Positions 39,277-49,100 of a DNA stretch of 64,000 nt are shown in pieces. The position numbers and the translations under genes are program-made. Every line of letters starts with the position of its first letter. Position 1 is the first letter of the stretch. This stretch comes from Aerococcus sp. (GTDB lineage: Bacteria > Bacillota > Bacilli > Lactobacillales > Aerococcaceae), in assembly GCA_030528155.1 (NCBI GenBank), contig JAUMZL010000003.1, forward strand, positions 1 through 64,000, written 5' to 3'. Below the pieces are notes generated by a model that saw only the letters and a program-made list of their open reading frames with translations, had not been told where the DNA came from and ran no database searches.

Positions 39277-39290
39277 CCTTTTGTATCCAT
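39264..39290 (-). CDS. Possible 8-residue leader peptide of the ABC exporter
   Basis: ATG followed by seven codons and TAG encodes MDTKGKAG. GGAGAGG lies 7 bases upstream. Its last three codons and stop occupy the left arm of the terminator hairpin at 39249-39276. That is the geometry of translation-coupled attenuation seen at the Bacillus bmrBCD locus. A chance ORF this short is quite possible, and no clear promoter was found above it. Confidence 0.3.
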   Translation of the reverse strand: MDTKGKAG

Positions 39291-39396
39291 TTTATAACCT
39301 CTCCAGTCAACGCTAGCACTCCATGTGATTGAGCGAGTGCTTAGACCATTGGCGCGCGTTATGATGACTCTTGAGGCAGTGTATGAGTATTCCCTG

Positions 39397-39618
39397 TTAT
39401 TTCTTGTTAACCGCCTTCATGGAATGAACGATCTGTTGGATGCGTTTTTCCGAAGGTTTTTGCCCCATTTGTTGGAACATCACCCGAATCATATCCTCAG
39501 AGATAGGTGGGTTTTGTTGGAAATAATTCATCATGTATTTGCGTGCGATAAAGAAGCCTAAAACCATACCAACGAGTAAGGCTAAAATAGCAATAATAAT
39601 CCATGCTCCTGTTGACAT
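39397..39618 (-). CDS. yneF: UPF0154 membrane protein YneF
   Basis: 73 residues: one N-terminal membrane helix (about 5-25, WIIIAILALLVGMVLGFFIARKY) then the conserved PPISEDMIRVMFQQMGQKPSEKRI. The family is widespread in Bacilli and its function is unknown. Confidence 0.93.
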   Translation of the reverse strand: MSTGAWIIIAILALLVGMVLGFFIARKYMMNYFQQNPPISEDMIRVMFQQMGQKPSEKRIQQIVHSMKAVNKK

Positions 39619-39673
39619 CAGACACGCTCCTTTCTAACTTATAGATTCACGTGTTTAATTTTACTAAAAATTA

Positions 39674-39690
39674 AAGGTTTTGCCAACCTT
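39674..39690 (-). terminator. Weak terminator behind rluD
   Basis: AAGGTT/AACCTT, 6 bp, followed by TAATTTTTAG on the minus strand. Confidence 0.4.
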
Positions 39691-39700
39691 ACCCAAAGAC

Positions 39701-40627
39701 TTATTCCAGATTTTCTAAAATTCTTTGGAAGTGGTTAGGGAGTGGCACCGAAAAATGCAAGTCTTCCCCACTTATAGGATGCTCAAGGCGAAGGGTTTGG
39801 GCATGCAACAACTGGCCGGTTTTACTGAAGAAACGGCCCTTGTAGTTAGGCGCATACAAAGGATCATCGGCAATGGGATGGTTAACGAAGGCCGTGTGCA
39901 CGCGGATTTGATGGGTACGCCCCGTCTCTAATTCAAAATCAACCAGGGTATAGCCGTCATACCAAGCGACGCGTTTAAAATGCGTGACTGCCCGCTGCCC
40001 ATCAGCTAAAACCATAAACCGCGTGCGATGATTAGGATCACGTCCGATCGGCGCATCGATTACCCCTTCATCGTCCTCCCATTCACCATAACATAATCCG
40101 CGATAACCTCTATGAATCGCGTGAGATTGGAACTGATGAACTAATGCTTGGTAAGCGCGCGCCGTTTTAGCGACAACCATTAAGCCACTCGTGTCCTTAT
40201 CTAAACGATGCACAATGCCTGGGCGATACCACGCCGATCCCTCTGGCAAGGTAAAGCTGTTTTGGTGCGCATAAGCCACCAAGCGATTCACCAAAGTTCC
40301 ATTTTGATGGCCTTCAGCAGGATGCACGACGAGTCCCTGAGGTTTATTGATCACCATAATGTCTTCATCTTCATAAACGACAGCAAGTGGCTTAGCCTCT
40401 GGGATCACCTGTTTTTCTTCTTCAGTTGTAACAGGCGAATCGATGTCAACCACATCGCCCATAGCAAGCGGATAACTCGGCTTGACGAGCTGTTCATTCA
40501 CTGTGATCCATCCCTCTTTGATGCCCTTTTTGAGTTGTGAGCGAGAGTAGCCTGTAGTTTGCTCCACTAGCCACTGATCCAAGCGCTGATTGCCTATCGA
40601 TTCTGTCACTCTCAATGTCTCTCTCAT
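39701..40627 (-). CDS. rluD: RluD-family 23S rRNA pseudouridine synthase
   Basis: 308 residues. An N-terminal S4 RNA-binding domain (RLDQWLVEQTTGYSRSQLKK) precedes the catalytic domain with HRLDKDTSGL, Asp143 being the catalytic residue. It overlaps lspA by 4 bases (ATGA type), the usual lspA-rluD pair in Firmicutes. The exact modified positions in rRNA are inferred from family. Confidence 0.93.
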   Translation of the reverse strand: MRETLRVTESIGNQRLDQWLVEQTTGYSRSQLKKGIKEGWITVNEQLVKPSYPLAMGDVVDIDSPVTTEEEKQVIPEAKPLAVVYEDEDIMVINKPQGLVVHPAEGHQNGTLVNRLVAYAHQNSFTLPEGSAWYRPGIVHRLDKDTSGLMVVAKTARAYQALVHQFQSHAIHRGYRGLCYGEWEDDEGVIDAPIGRDPNHRTRFMVLADGQRAVTHFKRVAWYDGYTLVDFELETGRTHQIRVHTAFVNHPIADDPLYAPNYKGRFFSKTGQLLHAQTLRLEHPISGEDLHFSVPLPNHFQRILENLE

Positions 40628-41079
40628 GCGTGCTTACCCTCCTCAAAGAAAAAGAGATAGATGATCATTAAAATAACGCCTATCGTGATCGCCGTATCTG
40701 CGACATTAAAAATCGGGAAATTAATAAATTCCAACTTAAACATATCCACCACATAATGCAAGCGCACACGGTCAATAAAATTCCCAATCGCCCCCGCAAT
40801 AATCAAGCTTAAACTCAGCCCATATAAAACCGATTGTCGGCCTTGTTTATGCAGTGTATAAAGGAGTACCATCACTACAGCCACGGTGATAATTAAAAAG
40901 AGCGTCTGTTGATCAGCCAACATCCCCCACGCTGCTCCCGTATTTCTAAGGTGAAATAATGACACCACATTGGGAATCAAGGGAACTTCTGACCCCAATG
41001 GCATTTGCGCTACTGTCCAGGCTTTTACGCCTTGATCGATCACGGTGATCGTTAAAATGACAAGATAATAAATCCACAT
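40624..41079 (-). CDS. lspA: Lipoprotein signal peptidase II
   Basis: Removes the signal peptide of diacylglyceryl-prolipoproteins in the membrane. 151 residues with four membrane helices. Catalytic aspartates are Asp112 (VVDMF) and Asp128 (NVADTA). NTGAAWG is also typical. Translationally coupled to rluD. Confidence 0.96.
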   Translation of the reverse strand: MWIYYLVILTITVIDQGVKAWTVAQMPLGSEVPLIPNVVSLFHLRNTGAAWGMLADQQTLFLIITVAVVMVLLYTLHKQGRQSVLYGLSLSLIIAGAIGNFIDRVRLHYVVDMFKLEFINFPIFNVADTAITIGVILMIIYLFFFEEGKHA

Positions 41080-41110
41080 ATTTGTTTCCTCTTTTGCTTA
41101 ATGCTACGAA

Positions 41111-41737
41111 CTAGGCTTGCTGATAGACACCTTTTTTTGCTAGTTGATCGGCCTGTTCATTGTAGTAGACACCGGTATGGGCTGGTACCTTGACGTAAAC
41201 AATCCGAATGCCCTGTGCCATTTTCTGCATATAGTCATGGTACTGCTGTGTGTACGGATTCTTGCGCTGCCAACTACCGGTTGCCCACGCCTCAATGCCC
41301 ATATAATCGTAATAGAGCGTGATCTCAGCTATCTGCTTTTGGTAGGCGCGTTGCACTGCTCGCATAGCGGCACTCATCTCCCCCGCAACGTTGCGGATTT
41401 TCGCCAGTTCTGGCTGGCTATCACCACCGTAAAAGGTCTCCTGATGGTCGGAATAGATCAATATACCCCCGTAGCCATAACGGTTCAGTTTAACGTCATA
41501 ACTCCCATCAATAAAGGCCCAGCACCGGTTAGGCTGGGGTCGATCACCGCGGTTGGGGATTTTTGTCTCCACAGCTGAGGGCTTACCAGAAACATAGGCA
41601 TCTGCTGCCGCTTTAGTAGGAAAGCTCTTATATTCGGATCCGGAAACCCCCGTCACGTGCTTACTGGCTTCCTTCCAGGTAGAAAATACACCGGTCTTAC
41701 GCCCTTTCCGGATCGCATACCATTTTTCTTGTTTCAT
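41111..41737 (-). CDS. rnhA: Ribonuclease H type 1 with N-terminal hybrid-binding domain
   Basis: Cleaves RNA in RNA-DNA hybrids. The first 50 residues form the viroplasmin-like hybrid-binding domain (KWYAIRKGRKTGVFSTW). The RNase H fold follows, with acidic residues Asp77 (DGSYD), Glu120 (GEMSAAMRA), Asp144 (YYDY) and Asp197 (NEQADQLAKKG), plus His187 in the flexible loop. The active site is complete. Downstream of the tRNA-Gly but separated by a terminator. Confidence 0.93.
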   Translation of the reverse strand: MKQEKWYAIRKGRKTGVFSTWKEASKHVTGVSGSEYKSFPTKAAADAYVSGKPSAVETKIPNRGDRPQPNRCWAFIDGSYDVKLNRYGYGGILIYSDHQETFYGGDSQPELAKIRNVAGEMSAAMRAVQRAYQKQIAEITLYYDYMGIEAWATGSWQRKNPYTQQYHDYMQKMAQGIRIVYVKVPAHTGVYYNEQADQLAKKGVYQQA

Positions 41738-41760
41738 CTTGCCCTATTCACTCCTATTAT

Positions 41761-41796
41761 ACAAAAAAGGCTTGGGGCAGTACTGCCTCAAGCCTT
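41761..41796 (-). terminator. Terminator behind tRNA-Gly
   Basis: AAGGCTTG-GGCA arms with a short loop and T6 on the minus strand, 10 bases after the tRNA. Confidence 0.85.
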
Positions 41797-41806
41797 GAAT
41801 AAACAA

Positions 41807-41877
41807 AGCGGGTAACGAGAATCGAACTCGCGACGACAGCTTGGGAAGCTGTAGTTTTACCACTAAACTATACCCGC
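41807..41877 (-). tRNA. tRNA-Gly (anticodon CCC)
   Basis: A 71-base cloverleaf: acceptor GCGGGTA/TACCCGC, D stem GTTT/AAAC, anticodon stem ACAGC/GCTGT around TTCCCAA, and T stem GCGAG/CTCGT. The anticodon is CCC, reading GGG only. Discriminator T. Its promoter (TTGCGT-17-TAGAAT) is at 41895-41923. Confidence 0.93.
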
Positions 41878-41894
41878 CTTTCAGCGACAAAAGT

Positions 41895-41923
41895 ATTCTA
41901 TCACCGTTTAATGAACAACGCAA
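41895..41923 (-). promoter_or_regulatory. Promoter of tRNA-Gly
   Basis: TTGCGT, 17-base spacer, TAGAAT on the minus strand. Confidence 0.6.
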
Positions 41924-41969
41924 CCCTTTTTACGTATTTTTTCATTTCCAGTGAAGGATTCGCCTATAA

Positions 41970-42006
41970 AAAAGGCATCAAGCACCTAATTTTAGGCGCT
42001 TGATGC
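41970..42006 (-). terminator. Terminator behind rexA
   Basis: GCATCAAGC-CCT arms with a 6-base loop and T6 on the minus strand. It lies 220 bases past the rexA stop. The intervening 42007-42227 shows no gene that I can support. Confidence 0.75.
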
Positions 42007-42227
42007 TCAATACAACTTGCTGAAATCAATAAGTACACGGCCACAATGAGTTTCTTATCGATTCATTGATCGCCAGTCTCCTTATGAATTGAGATGGCGA
42101 CACAAGTGCAACAAGGCTCTCTCCACTTTGTATACAATACCACCACCGTTTGAAGATTTGATACAGGAACAGCGCGATATTTTAAACTTAGGAGGCAGCG
42201 CCAACACAGGCCACCAATCCCTTTCTC

Positions 42228-45200
42228 TCAATCATCCAAACGCAATTCATCGGGATTAAATTCAAAACTCTCTAACGTGTCCAATGAAATAATCAAGGTA
42301 TGTGCGATTTCTTTTTTTACGACTTGCTCTAAAGCTTCACGGTATAACGCTAATTGCACCTGGTATCGTGAGAGGAGTAAGTCGCGCTGACGCGAGAATG
42401 TCAAGCCATCCAAGCGATCCGTTTTGTAGTCAAACAACCACCATGCTCCCTGCTCATCATAAAAGAAACCATCAATAACCCCGTGAATCAAGATCGGGTC
42501 ATTCGTGTGACTCGGCGTAATGCGATCGGAAATCGCGCTGGTCGGTTTCTGATAGGTAAATGGGCGCTCACGCTGCAGGCGACTCGCATTTGAAAGTAGG
42601 CGCTGCCCCATGTCTAGCTTGCGTTTAATCGCTAATGTCGGATCAAAGAAATCGGCCAGATGTTGGCAGAGCGCTGGCGTGATCAAGCCTTTTGCTAGCC
42701 GACCATCAGCCTCTAATTGTGCTGCCAATGTTTGAAAGGCCGCTTGAGTGGGGCGATTCAGCAATGAAATTTGCTGCATCAACAAATGTAACGCACTCCC
42801 CTGCTCCATCGCACTCTTACGCGTCGTTTCAGCTGCATTCAGAAAAGCCGGTTTAGGAAAATCAGCAGCTTGATAGGTGCGCTGCCGCGTCCGCGTTTGA
42901 AAATCGGGCTCTGGACGCCACGGAGCAATTCGCTGATCTTCCGCAGCATACAATTGGCGCTTCCACTCACTTACCGACTGATTACTCTCCGTAATAGTAG
43001 CCGCTTGATTGGGATAGGTAAATGTCAACGGCGAAGTGATGATGTGTGTCGCTTGTTTTCTAGGCAATTGGAAAATACTTTTGGTTGAAGAGTGAGTCGC
43101 ATAACGCTCCATGCCATGAGTAGGATGGAAGACGACCTGAATCGTCAAATGCCCTGTAGTTTGCGCATCCTTTCCAAAAGCGAGCGTGGCTTTCTGCTTC
43201 ACCAATTCATCATTATCCTGTTGATTCGTCCACGTCAAGTGATGTGACCGGTATGGACGAAGCGCTTTTATGATCCAGTCCAATGGGGTCACCGTGATTT
43301 TTAATCGTTCTGAATCGTTTAAAATCGTCGTTGCACTCTCAGTAAGATCATCGTCCCCTGACATGTCACGCTCGACAAATTGCGCTCTATCCGCCACAAT
43401 GATCAGTTTCTGCTCGGATCGGGTTAAGGCCACGTAGAGTTTTCGCATTTCCTCTGCCAACATGGCCTCTCGCTCATCTTGAATAGCGAGCGCCATCAAA
43501 GGCGTGCTATAGGCGTAGAGGTCCTGATAATTCGTGCGTTTCACGCCTAAGCCAAAATGATCACTCACCAACCAGCGCGCATTGGTATCTTGGATATTGA
43601 ATTTTTTCTGGGCATTGAAGTAGAAAACGACTGGGAATTCCAATCCCTTGCTTCCATGGACAGAGATCAATTGTACCGCATCACTGTTGGGATCTAGTGT
43701 CTGTGGTGTGGCCAAATCCTTTTGGTGGTCCTCAATCGCTTCAATATAGCGCACAAATTCAAATAGCCCTTGTGCCATCTGTTTTTCAAAAGCTTCGGCT
43801 TGATGAATCAAAGCAAAGAGATTCGTCTGTCTTTGTGTGCCATTCTGCTGACCTGCCACATAATCCAAATAGCCAGTATCTTGGTAAATTTGCCAAATCA
43901 ATTGTGACAAGGTGGCTGTTTTGCTCTTCTGGCGCCATTGGGTGAGCCACGTCATTAGTCGGTTTAATTTCTGCTTGATCTGCTCATTTTTTCCAGAAAC
44001 GGCATAATCCTTCACCGCCACTTCATAGCGATCTTTGGGATGAGCCGCACGAATTTCCGCTAGCTCTGGCTCGCTCATCGCAATCAACGGTGAGCGCAGA
44101 ACGGCAGCCAGTGGAATATCTTGTTTGGGATTATCTACCAATTTAAGAATGGCTACCATGGTCATAATCTCGGTTCGGTTGAAGAAATTCTCGCGTCGAT
44201 CTTGCTCGATTGGAATTCCTACCTGATTAAAGACCTTTTCCAATTCAAGATAATGGCCACGCGTATTGCCTAAAATGGCAATATCACGGTAAGTCAAGGG
44301 GCGCGTCGTTTTCAATGCGCGATCATAAATTGGAAAGGCATCATCGATTAAGGTCTGAATACGTTTGGCAACCACCCAAGCTTCACGCGTGGCCGCACTT
44401 TCATCTGCTAAAGAAGCCTCGTCTGCTCCAACGGCATCCGTTATCAATAGTTCCGGTTGATAGATGTCCTGAGGCGTATATTCTTGGTTGCCGTGAATCA
44501 GCTGTGCTTCCTTTCGGTAGTCAACCCCACCAACCGCTCGATCCATAATGCGATTAAAAATCACATTAACAAAGTTCAATACTTCCGGACGACTGCGGAA
44601 ATTTTCTTTCAAGGTCACGCGAACATCGCTTCCAGCTGGTGTATCTGGTTTAAGGACTGGATACGCCTCGTATTTTGATTGGAACAAGGATGGATCCGAG
44701 AAACGAAAGCGATAAATACTCTGCTTCAAATCTCCCACCATGAAGCGATTATCTGCCTGATCACTGACTTCCTCACAACTGATTGCTTGCATAATCGCTT
44801 CCTGCAAACCATTCACATCCTGGTACTCATCGATCAGAATCTCTGCCATGGTCTGCTGATAGTACATTTTAGCTTCGTAAATACCATCTGCATTCGCGGT
44901 TGTCAAAATTTCCAACGCTGCTAATTCCATCGCCGCAAAATCCATGACTTGCTCTTTTGCCATAGACTCTGCTAGCGCTTCTAAAAATTTTTGAGCGAGA
45001 TGCACAATGGCTTGGGCAACAGCGCGGGCATCCGCTAAGAGTTCGGTTTGCGTAGCATCACTGAATCCGAGATATTGATCCATTTCGCGCGTCTTAGCAT
45101 CATATTTTTGGTGGAAAGCCTTATTCAATGGCCCGATCACTTCACTGAGTTCCTGGCGCAACGCCGCTTCTTCGGTTTTAGGATCTTTCACAGCGCGAAT

Positions 45201-46142
45201 AGATGGAAATTTCATTAGGTGATTCGCATGATCGAACAGAGTGTCATAAGGCACGGTGGGCGTTTTTAATTCTTCCAAAAAGCGTTCATAATCCGCTAAA
45301 GTCAAGCGGATTTTCTCTATATTTTTAAGTAACGTGCCTCCTAAGCGCTCCGCTTCCACTTGATAATCACTTACTAACTGACGATAGGGTTTTACATCCG
45401 CTTCAAGTGCTGTCGCGAGTTTAGGGCGAACGACCTCCAAAAAGAGTGCACTGGTGCCATACGTTTCATCAGGCTTAGGATACCAATCCAGTAAGGAATC
45501 CAGCCAATTTTTAGGATGAGCATGCGCGCGTGCCTTATCAATCAATGCCATAATGATCGTCTGCACGCGATCAGCGCTGGCGGGCGAGCCATCGCTGAAA
45601 TTCAGCATGGCACATTCATAATCCTGATAATAATCAGCATGTAACGCCCCATCTTCAGGCAGGATGGCGCTTACCATGTCTTCAAATACGCGCTCTTGAA
45701 ATAACATCAAGGCAGTATCATCAGTCAGCATGGTGAAGTTAGGATCCAAGTCAATGATATAGTAATAACGCTGAACAATTTGACGACAAAAAGCATCGAT
45801 CGTTTGGATATTGGCACTCGATAACTTAGCAAGCTGAGAGTGAATAAAGCGCCGGCGCTTAGCATCCGTCTCCGCGTTAAAAGCTTTTTTTAGCTCTCGT
45901 TCAATCCGCTCTTTCATCTCTCGCGCTGCCAGTTCTGTAAACGTGACAATCACCAGCTGATCGAGGGCGATAGGCTCTTCATCCCTGAGTAATTGATGAA
46001 TCACCCGTTCCACCAATACTCGGGTTTTCCCTGAACCGGCCGAAGCCGACACCAAAAGATTACCAATAGTGGAATGATCCGTGTAGATCGCTTGCTGTTG
46101 TTCTGGTGTTGCTTGGGTATTCTTAGGCGTCAGTTGACTCAT
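42228..46142 (-). CDS. rexA: RexA/AddA helicase-nuclease subunit
   Basis: Subunit A of the double-strand-break resection enzyme that feeds RecA, 1304 residues. Superfamily 1A helicase motifs: SASAGSGKT at 32-40, then DEYQDVN, LKENFRSRPEVL and LYVALTRSEQ. The C-terminal RecB-like nuclease domain carries VIDGFF and DYKTDRLDG. The start MSQLTPKN is preceded by AAGGAGG inside rexB; the two genes overlap by 20 bases. The upstream frame adds 12 residues without a site. Confidence 0.96.
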   Translation of the reverse strand: MSQLTPKNTQATPEQQQAIYTDHSTIGNLLVSASAGSGKTRVLVERVIHQLLRDEEPIALDQLVIVTFTELAAREMKERIERELKKAFNAETDAKRRRFIHSQLAKLSSANIQTIDAFCRQIVQRYYYIIDLDPNFTMLTDDTALMLFQERVFEDMVSAILPEDGALHADYYQDYECAMLNFSDGSPASADRVQTIIMALIDKARAHAHPKNWLDSLLDWYPKPDETYGTSALFLEVVRPKLATALEADVKPYRQLVSDYQVEAERLGGTLLKNIEKIRLTLADYERFLEELKTPTVPYDTLFDHANHLMKFPSIRAVKDPKTEEAALRQELSEVIGPLNKAFHQKYDAKTREMDQYLGFSDATQTELLADARAVAQAIVHLAQKFLEALAESMAKEQVMDFAAMELAALEILTTANADGIYEAKMYYQQTMAEILIDEYQDVNGLQEAIMQAISCEEVSDQADNRFMVGDLKQSIYRFRFSDPSLFQSKYEAYPVLKPDTPAGSDVRVTLKENFRSRPEVLNFVNVIFNRIMDRAVGGVDYRKEAQLIHGNQEYTPQDIYQPELLITDAVGADEASLADESAATREAWVVAKRIQTLIDDAFPIYDRALKTTRPLTYRDIAILGNTRGHYLELEKVFNQVGIPIEQDRRENFFNRTEIMTMVAILKLVDNPKQDIPLAAVLRSPLIAMSEPELAEIRAAHPKDRYEVAVKDYAVSGKNEQIKQKLNRLMTWLTQWRQKSKTATLSQLIWQIYQDTGYLDYVAGQQNGTQRQTNLFALIHQAEAFEKQMAQGLFEFVRYIEAIEDHQKDLATPQTLDPNSDAVQLISVHGSKGLEFPVVFYFNAQKKFNIQDTNARWLVSDHFGLGVKRTNYQDLYAYSTPLMALAIQDEREAMLAEEMRKLYVALTRSEQKLIIVADRAQFVERDMSGDDDLTESATTILNDSERLKITVTPLDWIIKALRPYRSHHLTWTNQQDNDELVKQKATLAFGKDAQTTGHLTIQVVFHPTHGMERYATHSSTKSIFQLPRKQATHIITSPLTFTYPNQAATITESNQSVSEWKRQLYAAEDQRIAPWRPEPDFQTRTRQRTYQAADFPKPAFLNAAETTRKSAMEQGSALHLLMQQISLLNRPTQAAFQTLAAQLEADGRLAKGLITPALCQHLADFFDPTLAIKRKLDMGQRLLSNASRLQRERPFTYQKPTSAISDRITPSHTNDPILIHGVIDGFFYDEQGAWWLFDYKTDRLDGLTFSRQRDLLLSRYQVQLALYREALEQVVKKEIAHTLIISLDTLESFEFNPDELRLDD

Positions 46143-49100
46143 CACTTGCCTCCTTGTCTTCCTTATTTGTTGTTTCATCCGCTCGATCTTGCGCTAATTG
46201 TTCAAAGAAATCTGCGATCGGTTGACTCGCATCGAAGCGAGTCGGTTGCCAGCGTGGTAAGTCGCTATCGGTAGCATCGTAGCGCGCCACGCTCTTAAAC
46301 GTGGTGAGCGATGGCAGATAAGGATCATCCTTGACTGGGTAGAGCGGAATTTGTCCTGACTGAATCGCTTGAACAGTTGTTGCAATTTTTTTCAAAACAA
46401 AATCAACCACTGTGCTGAATTGCTCTGCCGTAAAGCGGTTCTTATACCCAACAGCATTTGAAAAAGCTCCCTGTTTCGTCAATTGGAATGGATACACTTG
46501 ATCTGAAGACAAAGCTTCGGCTTCAACGGTTTGACTAACGGCTGTGAGGGCCTGCTTCGATTCGAGCAGATACCCATTCAATCGCCCGAGATTTACCATT
46601 TCTGGCCGTTTTTCACGCTCGAAACTACATAGCTTTTGCCAGTCCTTTTCGTTACTAATGACTAAGTGTGGATCGGTAGCCAGGCTACTCAGTTCTTCAT
46701 AGAAAATGCCAATCGGTAGCGTCTGGTAATGCGCCTTCGCCGTGTGTGGTTGTTTTCGCCAGAGCTCGCCAGATTGAAAGGCCTGCCAAATCACGGCAAG
46801 ATACGTGTACAGCTGCAGGCTGGTTCCATCATAGAGATTACCCAAGTTTTTCAATTCTGACGCGCGATTTCTGAGCGATGATTTATAATCAATCACTTCA
46901 AAATAGAGCGTCTCTTCCTTGGTCTGTTCATCTTGCATCCATACCGCGTCTACCCGATCAATAATACCAGTCAAATTCACATCGTTGATCGGTAGGGCTA
47001 ATTCTAACTCACCACGTCCAAATGTCAGTTCGTTGTACCAGTTTTCAAGTTTTACCGCTTCAAAATGCTCAGCTTCACGTAAGATCAGCTGACGCACCGT
47101 CCGATTGAGCGCCTCCTGCTGCAACGATTCCTGTGTTTGCCGCTGGAAGACCGCATAGGCTGGCACTTTGGCTAATGATTGCTCGATGTGATGCAGACGT
47201 TCTTCTGTTGTTTCATTAGGATGCGTGGCTAAACGATCGTAGTAACGCTGTAAAAATTCGTGACTGTAGCTCCCCGTCAAGCGCTGATCGATGGCAAATA
47301 ACGCTCGTTCCTTCAGTCGCAACCCATACTGCAGGAAATAGCTGAAGGGATCTTTGTTATACAGCTCTAGATTGGATACCGATGCCACCAGTGTTTTTCC
47401 GTACAGTTTCTTAGCTAGCGCTGGAGAGAGTGCATGCACCCGATTTTGGTAAGTTAAACTGGATAAAACAGCTGGAATCAATGGCTTTGCCTCACTCACA
47501 CTAAAGTGACGCAGTTTTTCTTCCAGTTCGCTCCATGCCTGATCCAATAAGCGATTCTTCTCTTTAGCTTGACGCTCTTTGATCACAAGATGATGCAATT
47601 GGGAACGCCAATTGCCTAACACAATCTCAGGGCGTTCCATCACCGCTTCGGTTTCCTCCCAATCGCCCTCTTCGGCCTTGATAGTCGCTGGCAGATGAAA
47701 CTGCGTTTTGAGGTGAGTGAAATAACTCGATGGCCGCGTTTGTTTTTCTCCCATGATGTTGTAGGGATAACTCACGTAGAGATGATCAGTCGCCGCCAAA
47801 AATAAATGATAGGCTATCATTTTCTCATGATTGAATTGTTCTGCCGGCGAGGGATCCAAGAATTGTTCCGCTGACATGCCTCGATTCAAGAGCAAGCGAT
47901 CATCGTCCGTCAGCAGTGAGGTCTGTTGTTTCTGTTTTGGGAGCGTTTGGTCAGTTAGGCCAATTATAAAGGCAACTTTCGTTGGCGTCACAGGATGCGT
48001 CTCATAAGAAGTAATCGTAACACTGTCAATTGTCGGCGGCACAATGCGATACGTGGTTTGTTCAAAGGTGCTCTTAAGAATCATCGCAAATTCTCGCTGA
48101 TCAAACGGATCTTGGCCGAATAGCCGCACGTATTCATCCAAAACCTCCACAAACTTCTGCCATACCTGCAGCTGATGTTCTGCCTCCTCTAATTCCCCTG
48201 CAGCATTGAGCTCACTTGCCCATTGTTGGATCTGCTTGGGCACAGCTTGCTGTTCCATGAATTGATAGAGTGCACGCACCGCTGCTTCACCATTCTCTGC
48301 TTGATGCCACATTGAAAATAGTTGCTGACAGGCCTGATAAGTGCGATTCTTCAATAGATGGACATAGGTGGCCATCTGCCGATCAGCAGCATTTGTTTTT
48401 TGTTTTGCTCCACGCGCATCCAATCGAGTGTTCCACGTCACGGCATCATTCCAAAACTGCCGTCCCTCATAACCATGCGCTAAAACAATATTTTCCAAAT
48501 AATCGAGGGTTTCCTGATAACTCAATGCCTCATTGTCCGTCTCCCAATTCAATGCTAATAACCCAGTGCGCAACACATTAAACACGTCCTGATAGCGCCA
48601 ATTACGTTGATCCATGCGAATCAAACTCGCCATAAAGCGTGCTAAGGGGTGCTTCGCCATGGTCTGCGGATAGTCCACGAAATAAGGAATATGATTCTGT
48701 TGCAGCGCTGGCAATAGTAGGGATTGATAGCGCTCAAAGTCGCGAATAAAAATATGAAAATCGCAATAGCGATAACTTTGGTTAGGATTACTTACTAAAT
48801 GATAGATTTGATTAGCCACCTGATCCGCTTCTACTTGTGGTGATTCACTCTTCCACAATGTCACTGCTTCAGCGACAGTTTGATTGGCTTCTTGGCTTAG
48901 TGGAAGCGATTGATCAGCTATCAGCCACTCTTCAATGGCTGAAAATCCCCTTTGATATGCAGGAGCGGTAGCAAACGTCGTCTCAGGAACAAGCTGGTAA
49001 CGTCCGCCATTCAATAAAGTTAACTGCTCGCGCAATCGTTTCGTTTGGTAGAATGTGTCGCCCATTTCGATCGCATTTCCATCGGGATCATTAGGCAAAA

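Noticed and set aside
39315..39341. AGCACTC/GAGTGCT inverted repeat resembling CIRCE near yneF
   Set aside because: The spacer is 13 bases rather than 9 and the outer TTA/TAA bases do not match. More likely an RNA stem.
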